A stretch of DNA of 64,000 bases from Artemisia argyi. Taxonomy: Eukaryota; Streptophyta; Magnoliopsida; Asterales; Asteraceae. This document shows, one piece after another, positions 9,722 through 21,347 of the stretch. Within the stretch, counting starts at the first letter, position 1; each line of letters starts with the position of its first letter. The notes beneath the pieces were generated by a model. It was given only the letters and a program-made list of their open reading frames with translations, had not been told where the DNA came from and ran no database searches. The position numbers and the translations under genes are program-made. The stretch covers positions 87,603,055 through 87,667,054 of the forward strand of contig CM060691.1 in assembly GCA_030686995.1 (NCBI GenBank), read 5' to 3'.

Positions 9722-12700
9722 ATGATCAAAGAAGTTAGAATTAACGTACCCCTCGTTGATGTTCTAGCTGGAATGCCCAATTATGGGAAATTTTTGAAAG
9801 AACTTCTTAATAATCGAAACAAGTTAGAACAAATTTCCGCTACTGTTCTTAATGAAGAATGCTCTGCTATTATTCAAAACAAAATTCCACCAAAACTTGG
9901 AGATCCCGAAAGTTTTCTTATACCATGTACATTAGGAAACAACATCACATGTGATGCTTTAGCCGATTTAGGTGCAAGTATCAATTTGATGCCCTATTCG
10001 TTGTATTCTAAACTTTCCATCAATACATTGAAACCTACTAAGATAAGTATACGATTAGCCAACCATACATACCGATATCCTGTTGGGATTGCTGAAAATA
10101 TGCTTGTTCAAGTTGGTAAATTTGTTTTTCCTGTGGATTTTGTTATCTTAGAAATGGAAGAAGATAGTCGAGTACCCTTAATCTTAGGAAGACCTTTCTT
10201 AAACACTGTTGATGCAATGATTAAAGTTAAAGGTAAAGAACTAAATCTTGGAGTAGGAGAAGATCGAATCACATTCTTAATCGATAAAGCAATGAAATAT
10301 CCAAATTCCAGTGATGACACATGCTATAACATCGATGTAATTGATGAAGTCACTGAAGAAGAATTGGATGCATTACTTGATGATTCGAAACCATTCATGA
10401 CTACTTCAGAAAAGATTAGTGAAACAGATTCTGATAAAGAACTTGAGGAATTCATGGAAATTAAATTAGAAGAAGAGGAAGAAGAGAAATTTGAAGATAT
10501 CATTGAGAAAGATCAATTGAAAATCAAGACATCTCTAGAAGAACCACCCACTGATTTGGAACTCAAAACCCTTCCCAATAATCTCGAATATGCTTACTTA
10601 GAAGAAAATTCACTTCTTCCGGTAGTCATATCATCATTGCTCGAAACAAATCAAAAAGAAAGACTCGTTTCTATTCTTAAGAAGCATAAACGCGCTTTTG
10701 CGTGGAAAACTTCTGATATTCCAGGAATTAGTCCAGATTTTTGCAAACACAAAATCAATTGTGAAGAAGGTTCTAAACCCGTTGTAGAAAGACAACATCG
10801 ACTCAACCCGAATATGAAAGAGGTTGTTAAGAAGGAAATCATTAAACTTCTTGACGCAGGAATTATTTATCCTATTGAGGATAGCCCATGGGTGAGTCCA
10901 GTTCATTGTGTTCCAAAGAAAGGAGGAATGACCGTTGTGACAAACGAAAGGAATGAGTTAGTTCCTACTAGAACTGTCACTGGATGGCGAGTATGTATTG
11001 ATTACAGAAAACTTAACAAAGCCACCAAGAAAGATCATTTTCCTTTACCCTTCATGGATCAGATGCTCGAAAGATTAGCAGGAAACAAATACTTTTGCTT
11101 CCTTGATGGTTTTTTGGGATATTTCCAAATTCCTATCGATCCAGCCGATCAAGAGAAAACCACATTTACATGTCCTTTTGGAACCTACGCTTACCGGCGT
11201 ATGCCTTTTGGTCTATGTAATGCACCTGCAACTTTTCAAAGGTGTATGATCGCAATATTTCAAGACATGCTTGAAACATCTATGGAAGTTTTCATGGATG
11301 ACTTTTCAGTTTTTGGTGATTCTTTTGAAACTTGTCTTTCCAATCTTGATAAAATGCTTGAAAGATGGGAAGCTGCACATCTAGTTCTTAATTGGGAAAA
11401 ATGTCATTTCATGGTAACTGAAGGAATTGTGTTAGGACACAAGATATCAAGTTCAGGGATGGAAGTAGACAAAGCTAAAATAGATGTTATCACCAAATTA
11501 CCACCACCAGCTAATGTTAAAGCCGTTAGAAGTTTTCTAGGACATGCCGGTTTTTACCGCCGATTTATCAAAGATTTTTCAAAAATATCACGTCCTATGA
11601 CTAAACTTTTAGAAAAGGATTCTGTATTTGATTTCAATGCTGATTGCATTAAAGCTTTCAAAACATTGAAAAGTCAATTGACTAGTGCCCCAATTATGGC
11701 TGCACCTAATTGGTTACTACCATTTGAAATCATGTGTGATGCAAGCGATTTCGCTATTGGAGCTGTTTTAGGACAACGTGAAGGAAAACATTTTCATCCT
11801 ATTTACTTTGCTAGTAAAACACTCAACAATGCTCAACAAAACTATATGGTTACGGAGAAAGAATTATTAGCCGTAGTTTTTGCATTCAACAAATTCAGAT
11901 CTTATCTTGTGCTTTCAAAAATGATAGTTTTTACCGATCATTCGGCACTCAAATATTTGTTTACCAAACAAGATGCAAAACCACGTCTTATCAGATGGAT
12001 TTTGTTATTGCAGGAATTTGATATCGAAATAAAAGATAAAAAAGGAGCAGAAAATCTTGCAGCAGATCATTTATCACGTCTCGAGAATCCAAATTTGGAA
12101 GAATTAAAAGAAAATGAAATTAATGATTATTTTCCAGAAGAAACTCTCATGACGATAGATAAAGATGATGATGAGGAAATACCATGGATTGCAAATTACG
12201 CAAATTATCGTGCAGGAGACATTCTTAAAAAAGGGATGAGTCACTACCAACGTAGTAAGTTCTTTTCAGAACTAAAACACTATTATTGGGAGAAACCTTA
12301 CCTTTTTAAGATGTGCAAGGATGGAATGATACGAAGATATGTTTCGGGTGCCGAAACAAGAAAAATTCTTGATGAATGTCATCATGGCCCAACTGGGGGA
12401 CATTATGGTCCTTCCGCTACAGCTAAAAAAGTTTTTGATGCTGGATTCTATTGGCCTACAATTTTCAAAGAAGCGTATACTCTTGTTCAAAACTGTGATG
12501 CGTGCCAAAAATCCGGTAACCTTTCTCGAAGAGACGAAATGCCTCAAAAGAGCATTCAAGTCTGTGAAATATTCGATATTTGGGGAATTGATTTTATGGG
12601 ACCCTTCCCTAAATCACATAAATACGAATATATCCTTGTTGTAATCGATTATGTTTCCAAATGTGTTGAAGCTGAAGCTCTTCCTACTAACGATGCACGA

Positions 12701-13663
12701 GTTGTTGTCAACTTTCTCAAAAAGCTTTTTGCTCGTTATGGAATTCCTAAAGCTTTAATAAGTGATAGAGGATCCCATTTCTGTAATAAACAAATGGAGA
12801 AAGTAATGAAACGATATGGAGTTCATCATCGTTTTGCTACAGCTTATCATCCACAAACTAGTGGTCAAGTCGAAAATACCAATAGAGCTATAAAAAGAAT
12901 ACTTGAAAAAACGGTTAAAGATAATCCTTCCGTTTGGTCAAGAAAATTAGATGACGCTCTATGGGTATTTCGTACGGCATACAAGACACCAATTGGTACG
13001 ACACCGTACAGACTCTTGTATGGGAAAACATGTCATCTACCGTTCGAACTTGAACACCGTGCTTATTGGGCGTTAAGAAGCTGTAATCCTGATTTAAAAA
13101 TAGCTGGAGAAAAGAGATTTTTGCAATTACATGAACTTGATGAGTTAAGACTTCAAGCTTATGAAAACTCCAAGTTATATAAAGCAAGAACCAAAGCATA
13201 TCACGATAGAAAGCTAAGAATTCTAAAACAATTCAAAGCTGGAGATAAAGTTCTACTTTTTAATATGAAATACGAGTTTAAAGCCCTGAAACTTAAGCCA
13301 AAATGGTTTGGACCATATGTAGTGAAACATGGATTTCCATCAGGTTATGTTGAACTTTATGACAAACATGGTAGAAGTTTCATTGTAAATGAGCACCAAA
13401 TTAAACTCTATTATGATAAGGAGCAATTAAACCTGATTTCTAATGAGGAAATTTCATCCGAATTTGAATATGAAGCTATCACATTCATGGCTCCACGCAA
13501 GGAAATGGTTCCTTGGGCACACAGTAATGATTTTATCTATGATGCTCTTCCTAGAGCATGGGAAAATGTTAAATTGGAAAACATAGATGAAACAGGAGAG
13601 GGAATTGTGATAGGGAATGTGTTGTATATCCCTAAAAGGAATCATAACACAAAAACTTCATAA
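9722..13663 (+). CDS. pol: ATH pol: protease, reverse transcriptase, RNase H, integrase
   Basis: An open frame of 1313 codons. In order: an aspartic protease (ADLGAS, catalytic Asp near residue 82); a Ty3/gypsy RT (about residues 400-600) with LDGFLGYFQI, MPFGLCNAPATFQR and the catalytic FMDD near residue 524; RNase H (about 670-790, CDASDFAIGA, TEKELLAVV, TDHSALKYL); and an integrase with an HHCC zinc finger (HHGPTGGHYG … CDAC, about 885-940) and the D-D-E core (GIDFMG, ISDRGSHF, GQVEN, about 957-1050). No chromodomain is seen after the integrase; the tail is an Athila-like GPY/F-type region (KWFGPYVVKHG). It acts in virus-like particles and then in the nucleus. The frame is uninterrupted, so an active enzyme set is conceivable if the upstream stops are bypassed. 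The true polyprotein start lies upstream; the Met given is only the first after the last stop. Confidence 0.93.
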   Translation: MIKEVRINVPLVDVLAGMPNYGKFLKELLNNRNKLEQISATVLNEECSAIIQNKIPPKLGDPESFLIPCTLGNNITCDALADLGASINLMPYSLYSKLSINTLKPTKISIRLANHTYRYPVGIAENMLVQVGKFVFPVDFVILEMEEDSRVPLILGRPFLNTVDAMIKVKGKELNLGVGEDRITFLIDKAMKYPNSSDDTCYNIDVIDEVTEEELDALLDDSKPFMTTSEKISETDSDKELEEFMEIKLEEEEEEKFEDIIEKDQLKIKTSLEEPPTDLELKTLPNNLEYAYLEENSLLPVVISSLLETNQKERLVSILKKHKRAFAWKTSDIPGISPDFCKHKINCEEGSKPVVERQHRLNPNMKEVVKKEIIKLLDAGIIYPIEDSPWVSPVHCVPKKGGMTVVTNERNELVPTRTVTGWRVCIDYRKLNKATKKDHFPLPFMDQMLERLAGNKYFCFLDGFLGYFQIPIDPADQEKTTFTCPFGTYAYRRMPFGLCNAPATFQRCMIAIFQDMLETSMEVFMDDFSVFGDSFETCLSNLDKMLERWEAAHLVLNWEKCHFMVTEGIVLGHKISSSGMEVDKAKIDVITKLPPPANVKAVRSFLGHAGFYRRFIKDFSKISRPMTKLLEKDSVFDFNADCIKAFKTLKSQLTSAPIMAAPNWLLPFEIMCDASDFAIGAVLGQREGKHFHPIYFASKTLNNAQQNYMVTEKELLAVVFAFNKFRSYLVLSKMIVFTDHSALKYLFTKQDAKPRLIRWILLLQEFDIEIKDKKGAENLAADHLSRLENPNLEELKENEINDYFPEETLMTIDKDDDEEIPWIANYANYRAGDILKKGMSHYQRSKFFSELKHYYWEKPYLFKMCKDGMIRRYVSGAETRKILDECHHGPTGGHYGPSATAKKVFDAGFYWPTIFKEAYTLVQNCDACQKSGNLSRRDEMPQKSIQVCEIFDIWGIDFMGPFPKSHKYEYILVVIDYVSKCVEAEALPTNDARVVVNFLKKLFARYGIPKALISDRGSHFCNKQMEKVMKRYGVHHRFATAYHPQTSGQVENTNRAIKRILEKTVKDNPSVWSRKLDDALWVFRTAYKTPIGTTPYRLLYGKTCHLPFELEHRAYWALRSCNPDLKIAGEKRFLQLHELDELRLQAYENSKLYKARTKAYHDRKLRILKQFKAGDKVLLFNMKYEFKALKLKPKWFGPYVVKHGFPSGYVELYDKHGRSFIVNEHQIKLYYDKEQLNLISNEEISSEFEYEAITFMAPRKEMVPWAHSNDFIYDALPRAWENVKLENIDETGEGIVIGNVLYIPKRNHNTKTS

Positions 13664-13707
13664 TCTATTTCGAAGTTTGAGTCCGGCTGAGGACTCGTTA
13701 ATAAAAC

Positions 13708-13733
13708 AAGCGCTTCTCGGGAGGCAACCCGTG
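13708..13733 (+). promoter_or_regulatory. Conserved post-CDS motif (GGGAGGCAACCC block), ATH copy
   Basis: AAGCGCTTCTCGGGAGGCAA followed by CCCGTG lies 45 bases after the pol stop. It differs by only two or three bases from the family-A copies, although the flanking sequences are unrelated. Confidence 0.7.
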
Positions 13734-13981
13734 TGTCGTATTTTATTTTTATTTTTATTTTTGTTTTTGATTTTCAGTGTTTATACCCCAAAGTTTTACT
13801 ACTTGGTCGAACTTAATTGTGGGGGTGTGCCACTAATTTGAATAAAACTGCAATGCTTTTTGTTTGTTTGTTTTTGTTTCTAATAATGCAGGTGTTGACT
13901 ACAAGAAACTGAAGATTGGATAACGCCGGATATCATGGTTTATTTTCTCATTTTCCCTACTTTCATGCTTTTTCGTTTATC

Positions 13982-14022
13982 ACATTGAGGACAATGTTTA
14001 ACTTAAGTGTGGGGGGGGGGGG
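13982..14022 (+). promoter_or_regulatory. ATH internal hairpin plus polypurine module
   Basis: ACATTG-AGGA-CAATGT can form a 6-bp stem with an AGGA loop. Seven bases later comes AAGTGT followed by a run of 12 G. The layout mirrors the terminal PPT module at 15646-15683, so it could prime a second plus strand (inference). Confidence 0.45.
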
Positions 14023-15645
14023 TGAGTAGGTAAAATAAGAAATTAAGTCTAACATCGATTTAATTTTTAAATTTTGTTTGTCCTTGTGATCTAGTTGATT
14101 TTCACGCTTTTAGGAATAATTTATTAGAATAACTGGATCTATCCACTGGTAAAATTAGTAATTTTTGAAAAATTTGAGATGTGTCCCGATTAATATTGCA
14201 ATCCATTTCTGGGATTGATAACATTTGCTAGCGCATATTATAACCCTTTCCACTAAATTGTGAGGATTTGAGCCTATTTCATATCTAGCATACATCTCTT
14301 ATGCTTGAATCTCTTGTTATGAATGTACCGGTGATTTTATTTATTCTAGAACTTGTACTTGTAAATCATTACGAGACCGTTGTGAGATTACATTTTTGTA
14401 ATATAAGTATACATACGTGATAAGAGGCAATCTTAGGATTTTAACCAAATAGCCTTCATCATTGATTTTTAGCTAGTCACATTGATTAGTTAATTTCCAA
14501 TTTTTAACCCTTTTGTTAGCGTTCATTTTTAATGCTAGATATCCTTAGTTACACCCTTCGAGCCATCCTATTTCATTTTGATAAATCCAGAAAAATACAA
14601 AAATATTTTACACTTTAACCCTTGTCAAAGTCTAAATGGTGGGTTGCTAGTTGCTTGGTTGTTGGATAGTTTCTGATGATTATTAGTTAGCCACACTTCA
14701 CCAATTATGTGTGTGCCATTTCGACAAAGACGGAGACTGCAGCTTCTTATTTGTATTGTTGTGGTGATTCTTATGCGAAGTGTGGGGGAGTTTATTTGAT
14801 GAAAAAAAATAAAATAAAAATTAAAATAAGTCATCGTAACTATAAGGTGACAATTATAGCAAATGTGCTATATATGTGAATAAAGGAAATTTTGTGATAT
14901 GTTGTTAGCCAATGTGCTACGTATGAAGAATATTGTTATGGTGAATCGATGTATCGTTATTTGAAGAAGAGAAAGATTGTAACTACAATCATTTACGGGT
15001 TCGTGGTTAATTTGGTGACTAGCAACAATGGTACTTAGACTTTATTTTATTTTTCTTTTAAAACCAATTTCATAAATATTCCCATGCCTTATCCCTACCC
15101 TTACCAAATTACTTTATCTATATGGATATAGTAATGGCTTTGTGAGAATATCAAGTGCAAGAATATTGTAGTGACCATCCGGTTTTTGAGTAATCAAGAA
15201 TTCGCACCAGTAATCTATTGTGTTTTTGTATGAGATGTTTAAACATAAGCCTGGTACAACCCTAAGCCTTACATTACAACCCGAATAAAAGACCACTTTG
15301 ATATGTAGACTTGGTGCTTACGCCATTGTGGTGTAGTTTTGTTTCTTGTACAAGCTTATGGTAATAATTATATCATGACTGAGCAATGAGTGTGATTTCT
15401 CTTATATTTACTCCACTTCTTAAATAAATGAGTGATTGAGTGAATTATACTTCGTTCCTTTTTCGTGAGGTGTTTAGAAATGTTAATCAAGCAAGAAAAT
15501 CATTGGGTATTGTCAAACATCTCGAATTTTCACCACTATAGCTTAAAAAAGGATGAATCTCATCTTGTACTTGTACTCGGTGGATTTGCATCACATTTTT
15601 CTAATCATTTCTGGTTACCACGTGGATATTTAGTTCTCTTCTAGA

Positions 15646-15683
15646 TTTGCTTGAGGACAAGCAAAGTTTAAGTGTGGGGGATT
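15646..15683 (+). other. ATH polypurine tract with upstream hairpin
   Basis: TTTGCTTG-AGGA-CAAGCAAA forms an 8-bp stem. It is followed by AAGTGTGGGGG (15670-15680) and ATT directly before the 3' LTR start TGATAACG. The position identifies the plus-strand primer. Confidence 0.85.
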
Positions 15684-17423
15684 TGATAACGCTCAAAGTT
15701 AACATGTTTTTATAAGCGTTATTAGTCTTTTTGTGTATGTTATTTGGTTGTTTTTATATGCTTATGCCACTAAATCGTATCAAAGTATGTTTTTGTAGCA
15801 TATGTAGCCAAATACAGGAAAAATTGAGAAAAAGTGAAGAAAATGAAGTATACGTGATTACACAAAGATTCCCAAGCTCAAAAGTTCTATCCATGAAGTA
15901 ATTCATATGAGAACCTAAGTTTTATCATCTCAAAGTTCCAAGATAAGAAGTTAATCAAGTTTGGATAGTACATAAAGAACTACACAAGGAAAAGTCAAAG
16001 TCCAAATCTGCCAGAAATTACCATCCGATCGGTTGGTGTGAAACTGATTGGATTGCCATAATGACTTCTCTCCATCCGATCGGTACCAACCCGCAACCGA
16101 TCGGATGGCCAATACTGCATGTTTTTGCCAAATTTTGTGCACGAATCTTGGTCTTTTGTCCCATGGTTCTAGGTCCTTTTTAGTGTCTTATTGTACAAGT
16201 TCAAGCATTTAAGTTCCTATTTATTACCAAGAGTGTTGGACAAGCCTATAAGGGACCTCAAAAGTGCATAACTCAACACACAATTGAAGATACCATTTAC
16301 TCTCATTACTACACACAATTATTATCATCTTCTAGCTCTCTAAGGAGGAAAATTTGTGCAAAAACAACCAGGAACTTTGGAGGACCAAGGAAGCAACATT
16401 TGGAATCCAAAAATCTCAAGAAATCATCACCAACTCTTAGGTTATCAATACCTTGTCATTTGTTATCAATTTCAAAGCATTGTAAGACTTATAACCATGG
16501 ATTCTTATGTTAAATATTATGAGTTTATTTGCATGTTTGCCATGAGTGGCTAGTAATCTTTTTACACTTGTTTTGATGATGTTTTATACTTAGTGATGGT
16601 GATGATTGTGATAACAGGTTTTAATTCAATTTCAAGTCAATCCTAAGAACCGATTGTACCTTAAGTTTCATCGTGACATTTGTTTAGCCAAGGTTAACTA
16701 ATTGATAATAGTTTCAAGGGTCGAAAGATTTGTTATAACTCAACTAGTTATAATCATTTGTCTATGAATGATTGTTTTTCACCATAATTATTCTTGACTA
16801 AACATAGAAACAAGAAGTATGATTGTAATAAGAATTCTTTTATAACATCAAATCGGATTGTTTGTAAACCTTTAGTAGGACGAAAGTTTAAATGTTTATA
16901 AACGATTGTGACCTTTTTGTCTATGAAGAAGTTACCTTTTGTATTGACCATTTCCTAAGAGTATTTGATTGGTAATAAAAGTTTGTCTTGTGTTTAAGAT
17001 ATCCACCATACCTTATGAACTTTGGATAGATCTTAAATTGATTGGTTTACACCTAAAGCTTGTTTTTATGAACTAAACTCTTGGCCGAAGTTAACTTGTA
17101 GAAACAATAGATTAGATCACCATCTAATTATCTCAACCAACATGTTATCAAAAGTTATCACAATCATGTTTGTCATTAAGTAGAAAACTAGTTTAAACAA
17201 GTGTAGTTTTTAATTTATTGAATTTGCTTATTATCTTATTTGCGTTCATTAGAGATTTACTTTTAGACTTATATTTCGATTCACTCACAAATCCCTGCGA
17301 ACGATCCCGACTTACCATCATATCTTGCTATAACGGATGAGTACACTTGCTCGTATGTGTTGTTTCTATATTTGGTAACTCATCCTTATAAATTTAAAAC
17401 TTGCACTAACAAATAGCACATCA
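15684..17423 (+). repeat. ATH 3' LTR
   Basis: 1740 bp, collinear with 6017-7757 with roughly 40 differences by eye and the same TGATAACGC / GCACATCA ends. It is followed by the second GGTGG target copy. Confidence 0.95.
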
Positions 17424-17461
17424 GGTGGGATGATGGGTTCAAAGATGTTACCATCGTCCAT
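17424..17461 (-). pseudogene. gag: A1 gag 5' end, separated from the rest by ATH
   Basis: After the second GGTGG the minus strand carries the A1 gag start (CAT complement at 17459-17461) and the first codons, MDDGNIFEPIIPP, aligned with MDNGNIFEPVIPP of A3. Its continuation is at 6016. Confidence 0.85.
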
Positions 17462-17638
17462 GATGTCAGATGGTGAAGAGTTACGAAGAAAAGCACGAAG
17501 AAATAAGATAGACTAAAGAGAACCAAAAAATAAAAATAAAAATAAAATCTTACAAGAAAGGAATCTAGCAAGTAGACATAATAAAAAGAGATTCTAACCT
17601 AGACAATAACTATTCCCCGGGCTGCGGTGCCAAAAACT
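17462..17638 (-). other. A1 leader and degenerate tRNA-Asp primer site
   Basis: The leader lies between the 5' LTR and gag. The PBS complement (17615-17632, CCCCGGGCTGCGGTGCCA) is a degenerate match to the tRNA-Asp 3' end, six bases from the LTR. No ORF is present. Confidence 0.75.
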
Positions 17639-19056
17639 TGATGCGTAGGGATTGCACCAGGCTTTACCTCTAGAGGGATCTCGAGATGCTTACAACCCCC
17701 ACCAGGCAGTGTACCTGATTGATGTAGTATAGTATAATGACAAGTACCGGGGGATTGATCGTTCAGCTAGGAATAGTGTCGCTAGGATTAGAAAACCTAA
17801 AGACTAGGTTTAGAGATGAGGGATGATTCTTTTTGTATTTTTTAGTTTTTATAAAAGCAATTAAAAATCTCGGTTTTAAAGGAGTTGGGCGGAATTAGTT
17901 GCTAGTCAACTAACCCAATTACTAAGATGCAATCAAAATAAAATACTAAAAATGAAAATAAACTAAATTATACTAGTGGTGTGAGCAATATATGGGAGAA
18001 TTGTGTTTACTTAGATTTCACTAGTCCCTAGATATCTTTTACATGTTAATTACTTGTTACAGATGCGTGGATGACGGATTGTATTCCTTAATACCATTCA
18101 TAGGGTGGCGTACTTACTTCCCCAATCCTATAAGCGCCTACTTCACTCCTATGTCGAGCCGGCTAAGAAGCTCCTAACATGGGATCATTAGAATTTGCTC
18201 ATGCATTAAATACAACCAATAAAACCTAGTACACATCGGTTCATGTTTCCTAAGACGTTCAAGCATGTTACACAATGGAGATCTGCCAGTTTTCTTAAAC
18301 CTAACATTGAAATCATTCATCCAATACAACTATAAACATGTAATCAACATATAATTAACATCTAGGTTTCATTACATCTAAGCAAACACATGATAGATCT
18401 AGCCTAGCATGTTGAAATCAAGACAAGCATAAGATATATTCAAACAACACATAGACATATTGAATGAATTAAGAGAAGACTTATCTCAATTGAACATGAA
18501 AGGATTCAAGGGGTAAAAACCCTTGAAAATACTGTAAAATACGACCTAGGGTTTCACAAGTTCGGCCTTAGTATTCTTCACACAAGTTCCTCTTAATGAA
18601 TGAAAACTAGAAAAGTATATATAGTTTTTCTGAGGTAACGGCGTCAAGAACAAATCTATGATGCCGTCATCTCGCCACCAAATAATTTCTCAGACTGCCT
18701 AGATCTGGGTATGACGCCGTCATGTATACACCTTATGCAGGCCGTCACCAAAAATACTCTTGACGTCCTTCTCTTGACGCCTTCAGGTTTTCACTGGGTC
18801 ATCACGGATTTTACACCTGATGCCGTCAGGATTTTCTTCTTGACGCCGCCAGGTACTGTTCTCAGCATGGAAAATTAAGTCTTTGCCGTTTTCTTCACTT
18901 TTATGCTCCAAAATGTCCAAAATGCTTCCTTTTCCAGAATTAACTCCCAAAGTACCTAAAATCACAAAAGGAACGATTTAGGGCAATATTTGATCAAATT
19001 AATTCAATTCCGGGCTTAAATGACCCCTTAAAAGTGGTTCATTTTTCGCCTCATCA
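17639..19056 (-). repeat. A1 right LTR (5' LTR of the minus-strand element)
   Basis: 1418 bp on the plus strand from TGATGCGTAGGG to CCTCATCA. It carries the TGACG palindrome cluster (18636-18850), the TATA complement (18615-18624) and a diverged copy of the tRNA-Asp-like segment (17720-17746). Its right edge abuts Ptta-gene coding sequence, so A1 truncates that gene. Confidence 0.92.
17720..17746 (+). other. tRNA-Asp 5'-half-like segment in A1 LTR (antisense to the element)
   Basis: TTGATGTAGTATAG then TATAA then TGACAAGTA resembles nucleotides 2-24 of plant tRNA-Asp, with more mismatches than in A3. In element RNA it is the complement, upstream of the PBS. Confidence 0.55.
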
Positions 19057-20583
19057 GTTGACGTCAATGGAGTTGTTGCCAATGGAGTTGATGTCGATGG
19101 AGTTGATGCCAATGGAGTTAACGTTGAGTTCGACTGCCCCTTTTGTGCAGCCAATTGCTTCATCAAATCCTGGATTACCGCATCTTTTTCTTGACGTTGG
19201 CGTCTCTCATTCTCAAATTCGCTTTGAAGTAACACCACTCTTTCATCAGATGGTTGTTTGTTTCGAGGCAGATCAAAATACCTCCTGTAGGTTACTCCAC
19301 CTCCCACTCCTCTCGCATATCCTCCCTTTTCCTTACCTAATACAACTGTCATGGCATCACTGCCATGATCAACCTTCAAGGTTCCTTGTTTGATCTTGTC
19401 CTCCATTTCTTTCTGCACACACAATATGGGAAATAGGTTATTATATGTTGATCCCACTTTAATATAAGCAAGAAGACTTTTTAGCCCCACTATGCACATT
19501 ATAATAAAATATGCAGTAAATCTTACAATTTTTTCTCCCACGGCTCTAGTATCATCATCGTAAAAATCTCCGTCTTTGTTCTTCCTTCCTGACAACCACA
19601 GCGTGGTACGCGGTGGTTCTTCATCTGGTTCAATTTCTTTACGATCGATCTTATAAACATCAAATGCACACACGTAAGATAAAGCAATATAAACGCAAGT
19701 ATGATTCTATTAAGTGCAAATGTTTCAAGTTACCATTTGATCTATCACAAGGGCGTATCCACCTCGTCCCATTCTATGTTGATAAAGAGACTTGGAACGC
19801 GCCACTTTTGTTGCAGCTGATTTCACCTTGCAACACAAAATCAAAAGGCGTTTAGATGTAGTAATGATTATATACTATAGAACTAATACATATGGAAACA
19901 GTAAATGCTTGAACTTGAATAAAAAAGTACTAATTAACACCTTGTATTCATCGCTTTGTGTATAATTTACAAAATTGACCCAATCATCGGCTAATATAAT
20001 TGCATCATAGTTAGTCGGGACTTCATTTAGCTTAGAAGGTGTTTCTAGGTTGGGCAATATGTAGTTTTGTGTCAATTTACTTCTGAAATTGCGTAGAAGT
20101 TGACCAAGACGATTCATTAACATTTTTCTGGCTGTCAAGTCAACATCAAAAAATCGCAGCAAAGATTAACACAATGTTCCTAATTAGTTGCACATAATGT
20201 AAATGCTACGTATATATTTCATGCTATATTACTGGGTTAAAAAATAGTATAGGTTTACCGTGATTTCGTCCCACATTTTGTCTCTTGCTTCTGAATCAAC
20301 CTTCTTCCAGGATAGAATCCTGACACCTACATGCTCGGTGTTTTCCTGATATCCTATTCATAGCATCGAAGGTTACACTGAGCTTCTCTCCACCTGCTTT
20401 TCCATATTCCCTTCGAAACTTTGCTAACCTGGTTATGCCCCTCTTTTTGACATAACCATTTGATTGGTTGTTATCACGTTCACCATCATCAGAATACTGC
20501 TCCGATTCATATCCCAAAGCGTGGTCAGGATGTTCATTATCAGAAAAATCAATATTATCATGATCATTCTCTTGGGTTTCCAT
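19057..20583 (-). pseudogene. CACTA Ptta/En-Spm-type gene (Transposase_24-like), truncated by A1
   Basis: A multi-exon minus-strand gene. The first exon region (20583 to about 20255) encodes an acidic N-terminus then KFRREYGKAGGEKLSVTFD and, after an apparent frameshift near 20325, WKKVDSEARDKMWDEI. Later exon regions encode NFRSKLTQNYILPN (about 20160-19940), SKSLYQHRMGRGGYAL (about 19834-19740), and GDFYDDDTRAVGEKI then GSDAMTVVLGKEKGGYARGVGGG (19668-19057). These blocks match the plant Ptta/En/Spm family, the accessory DNA-binding partner of CACTA transposases. A heptad-like charged region (SEFENERRQRQEKDAVIQDLM) and Ser/Thr repeats follow. GT-AG borders are plausible around 19530 and 19420; others are approximate. 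A1 inserted in the C-terminal coding region, so the stop codon lies beyond the window. Confidence 0.8.
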
Positions 20584-20994
20584 GATTCGTCTGAAGCAAT
20601 GTGTAAAAGAAAAATACTAAACTAAATTAGTGAATAATGGTTTAAAAAGTTATTATTTTAATGTTTTGAAGAAGGCTGATTTTTGGAGAAAAAATAGGGC
20701 ATATGATGGGGCAATTTTTCATTTAGGGAAATCACAATTTCCAGAGTTAATTTTGAAAATTTTGTTTGAGAATTTAAACATTTCACGAAAAAATTTGGCT
20801 CCAAAATTTTTAATAAAGAATTTAAACATTTCATTAAAATTTTGGCTCCAAAACACCCATGCATATAACTTTTCATTACAGAAATTGTGCTTACACACTG
20901 TCCCAAACACCCATATATCTTCAAACCCGCTGTCCCAAACACACATATAACTGCATAAACACAAAATGGCGCATATAAATGAACAAACACGATA

Positions 20995-21260
20995 TGAAAA
21001 ATGAGGAAAACGTATAAAACATGTAGAAACGGTCTAAAACATGATTAAACGGGCGACAACGTGTAAACACGGACTAAAACGTATATAAACCGACTAAGAA
21101 TTATAAGACGTAGGAAAATTGAGGAAAAAGTATGAAAAAACATGAAAATGACAAAAACCTACGAAAACGGATAAAAACGTGTAGAGACGGAGTAATCCAT
21201 GACAAAACGGGGGATAACGTGTAAACATGGATGAAAACGTGTACACACGGACGCAAACGT
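20995..21260. repeat. Degenerate short repeats with CGTGTNNACACG palindromes
   Basis: About ten spaced variants of ACGTGTAAACACGG or AAACGTATAAAC recur in 265 bases, some perfect palindromes (CGTGTAAACACG, CGTGTACACACG). They lie 400-680 bases upstream of the Ptta gene start. CACTA subterminal regions carry binding sites of this kind for their own protein; that role here is inference. Confidence 0.5.
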
Positions 21261-21347
21261 ATCATATAACCTAAAGATACCCTAATGACAGTATGACACA
21301 GTCTTCATCATAGTACATATGACTTTACTGATTTTATGGCCTCCTCA

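Larger units (their letters stand above)
13664..15683 (+). other. ATH 3' non-coding region
   Basis: About 2 kb with no credible ORF. Athila elements often carry an env-like ORF here, and none is recognisable. The region contains the conserved GGGAGGCAACCC block (13708-13733), four G-rich polypurine motifs (about 13812, 14005, 14776, 15670) and hairpins with an AGGA loop ahead of the second and fourth of these. Confidence 0.75.
6017..17423 (+). mobile_element. ATH: Athila-like Ty3/gypsy retrotransposon nested in A1
   Basis: An 11,407-bp element bounded by LTRs of about 1.74 kb starting TGAT and ending ATCA, with a 5-bp TSD (GGTGG). The order is 5' LTR, tRNA-Asp-type PBS, leader, gag, protease, RT, RNase H, integrase, about 2 kb of 3' non-coding sequence, polypurine tract, 3' LTR. 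Lack of a chromodomain, the FMDD form of the RT motif and the tRNA-Asp primer place it in the Tat/Athila branch. The LTRs differ at roughly 40 positions by eye, so it is not a very recent insertion. It is structurally complete, but three in-frame stops separate gag from pol. Confidence 0.95.

Noticed and set aside
13664..15683. An env-like ORF downstream of ATH pol
   Set aside because: No frame longer than about 74 codons and no recognisable features; only non-coding signals were found.
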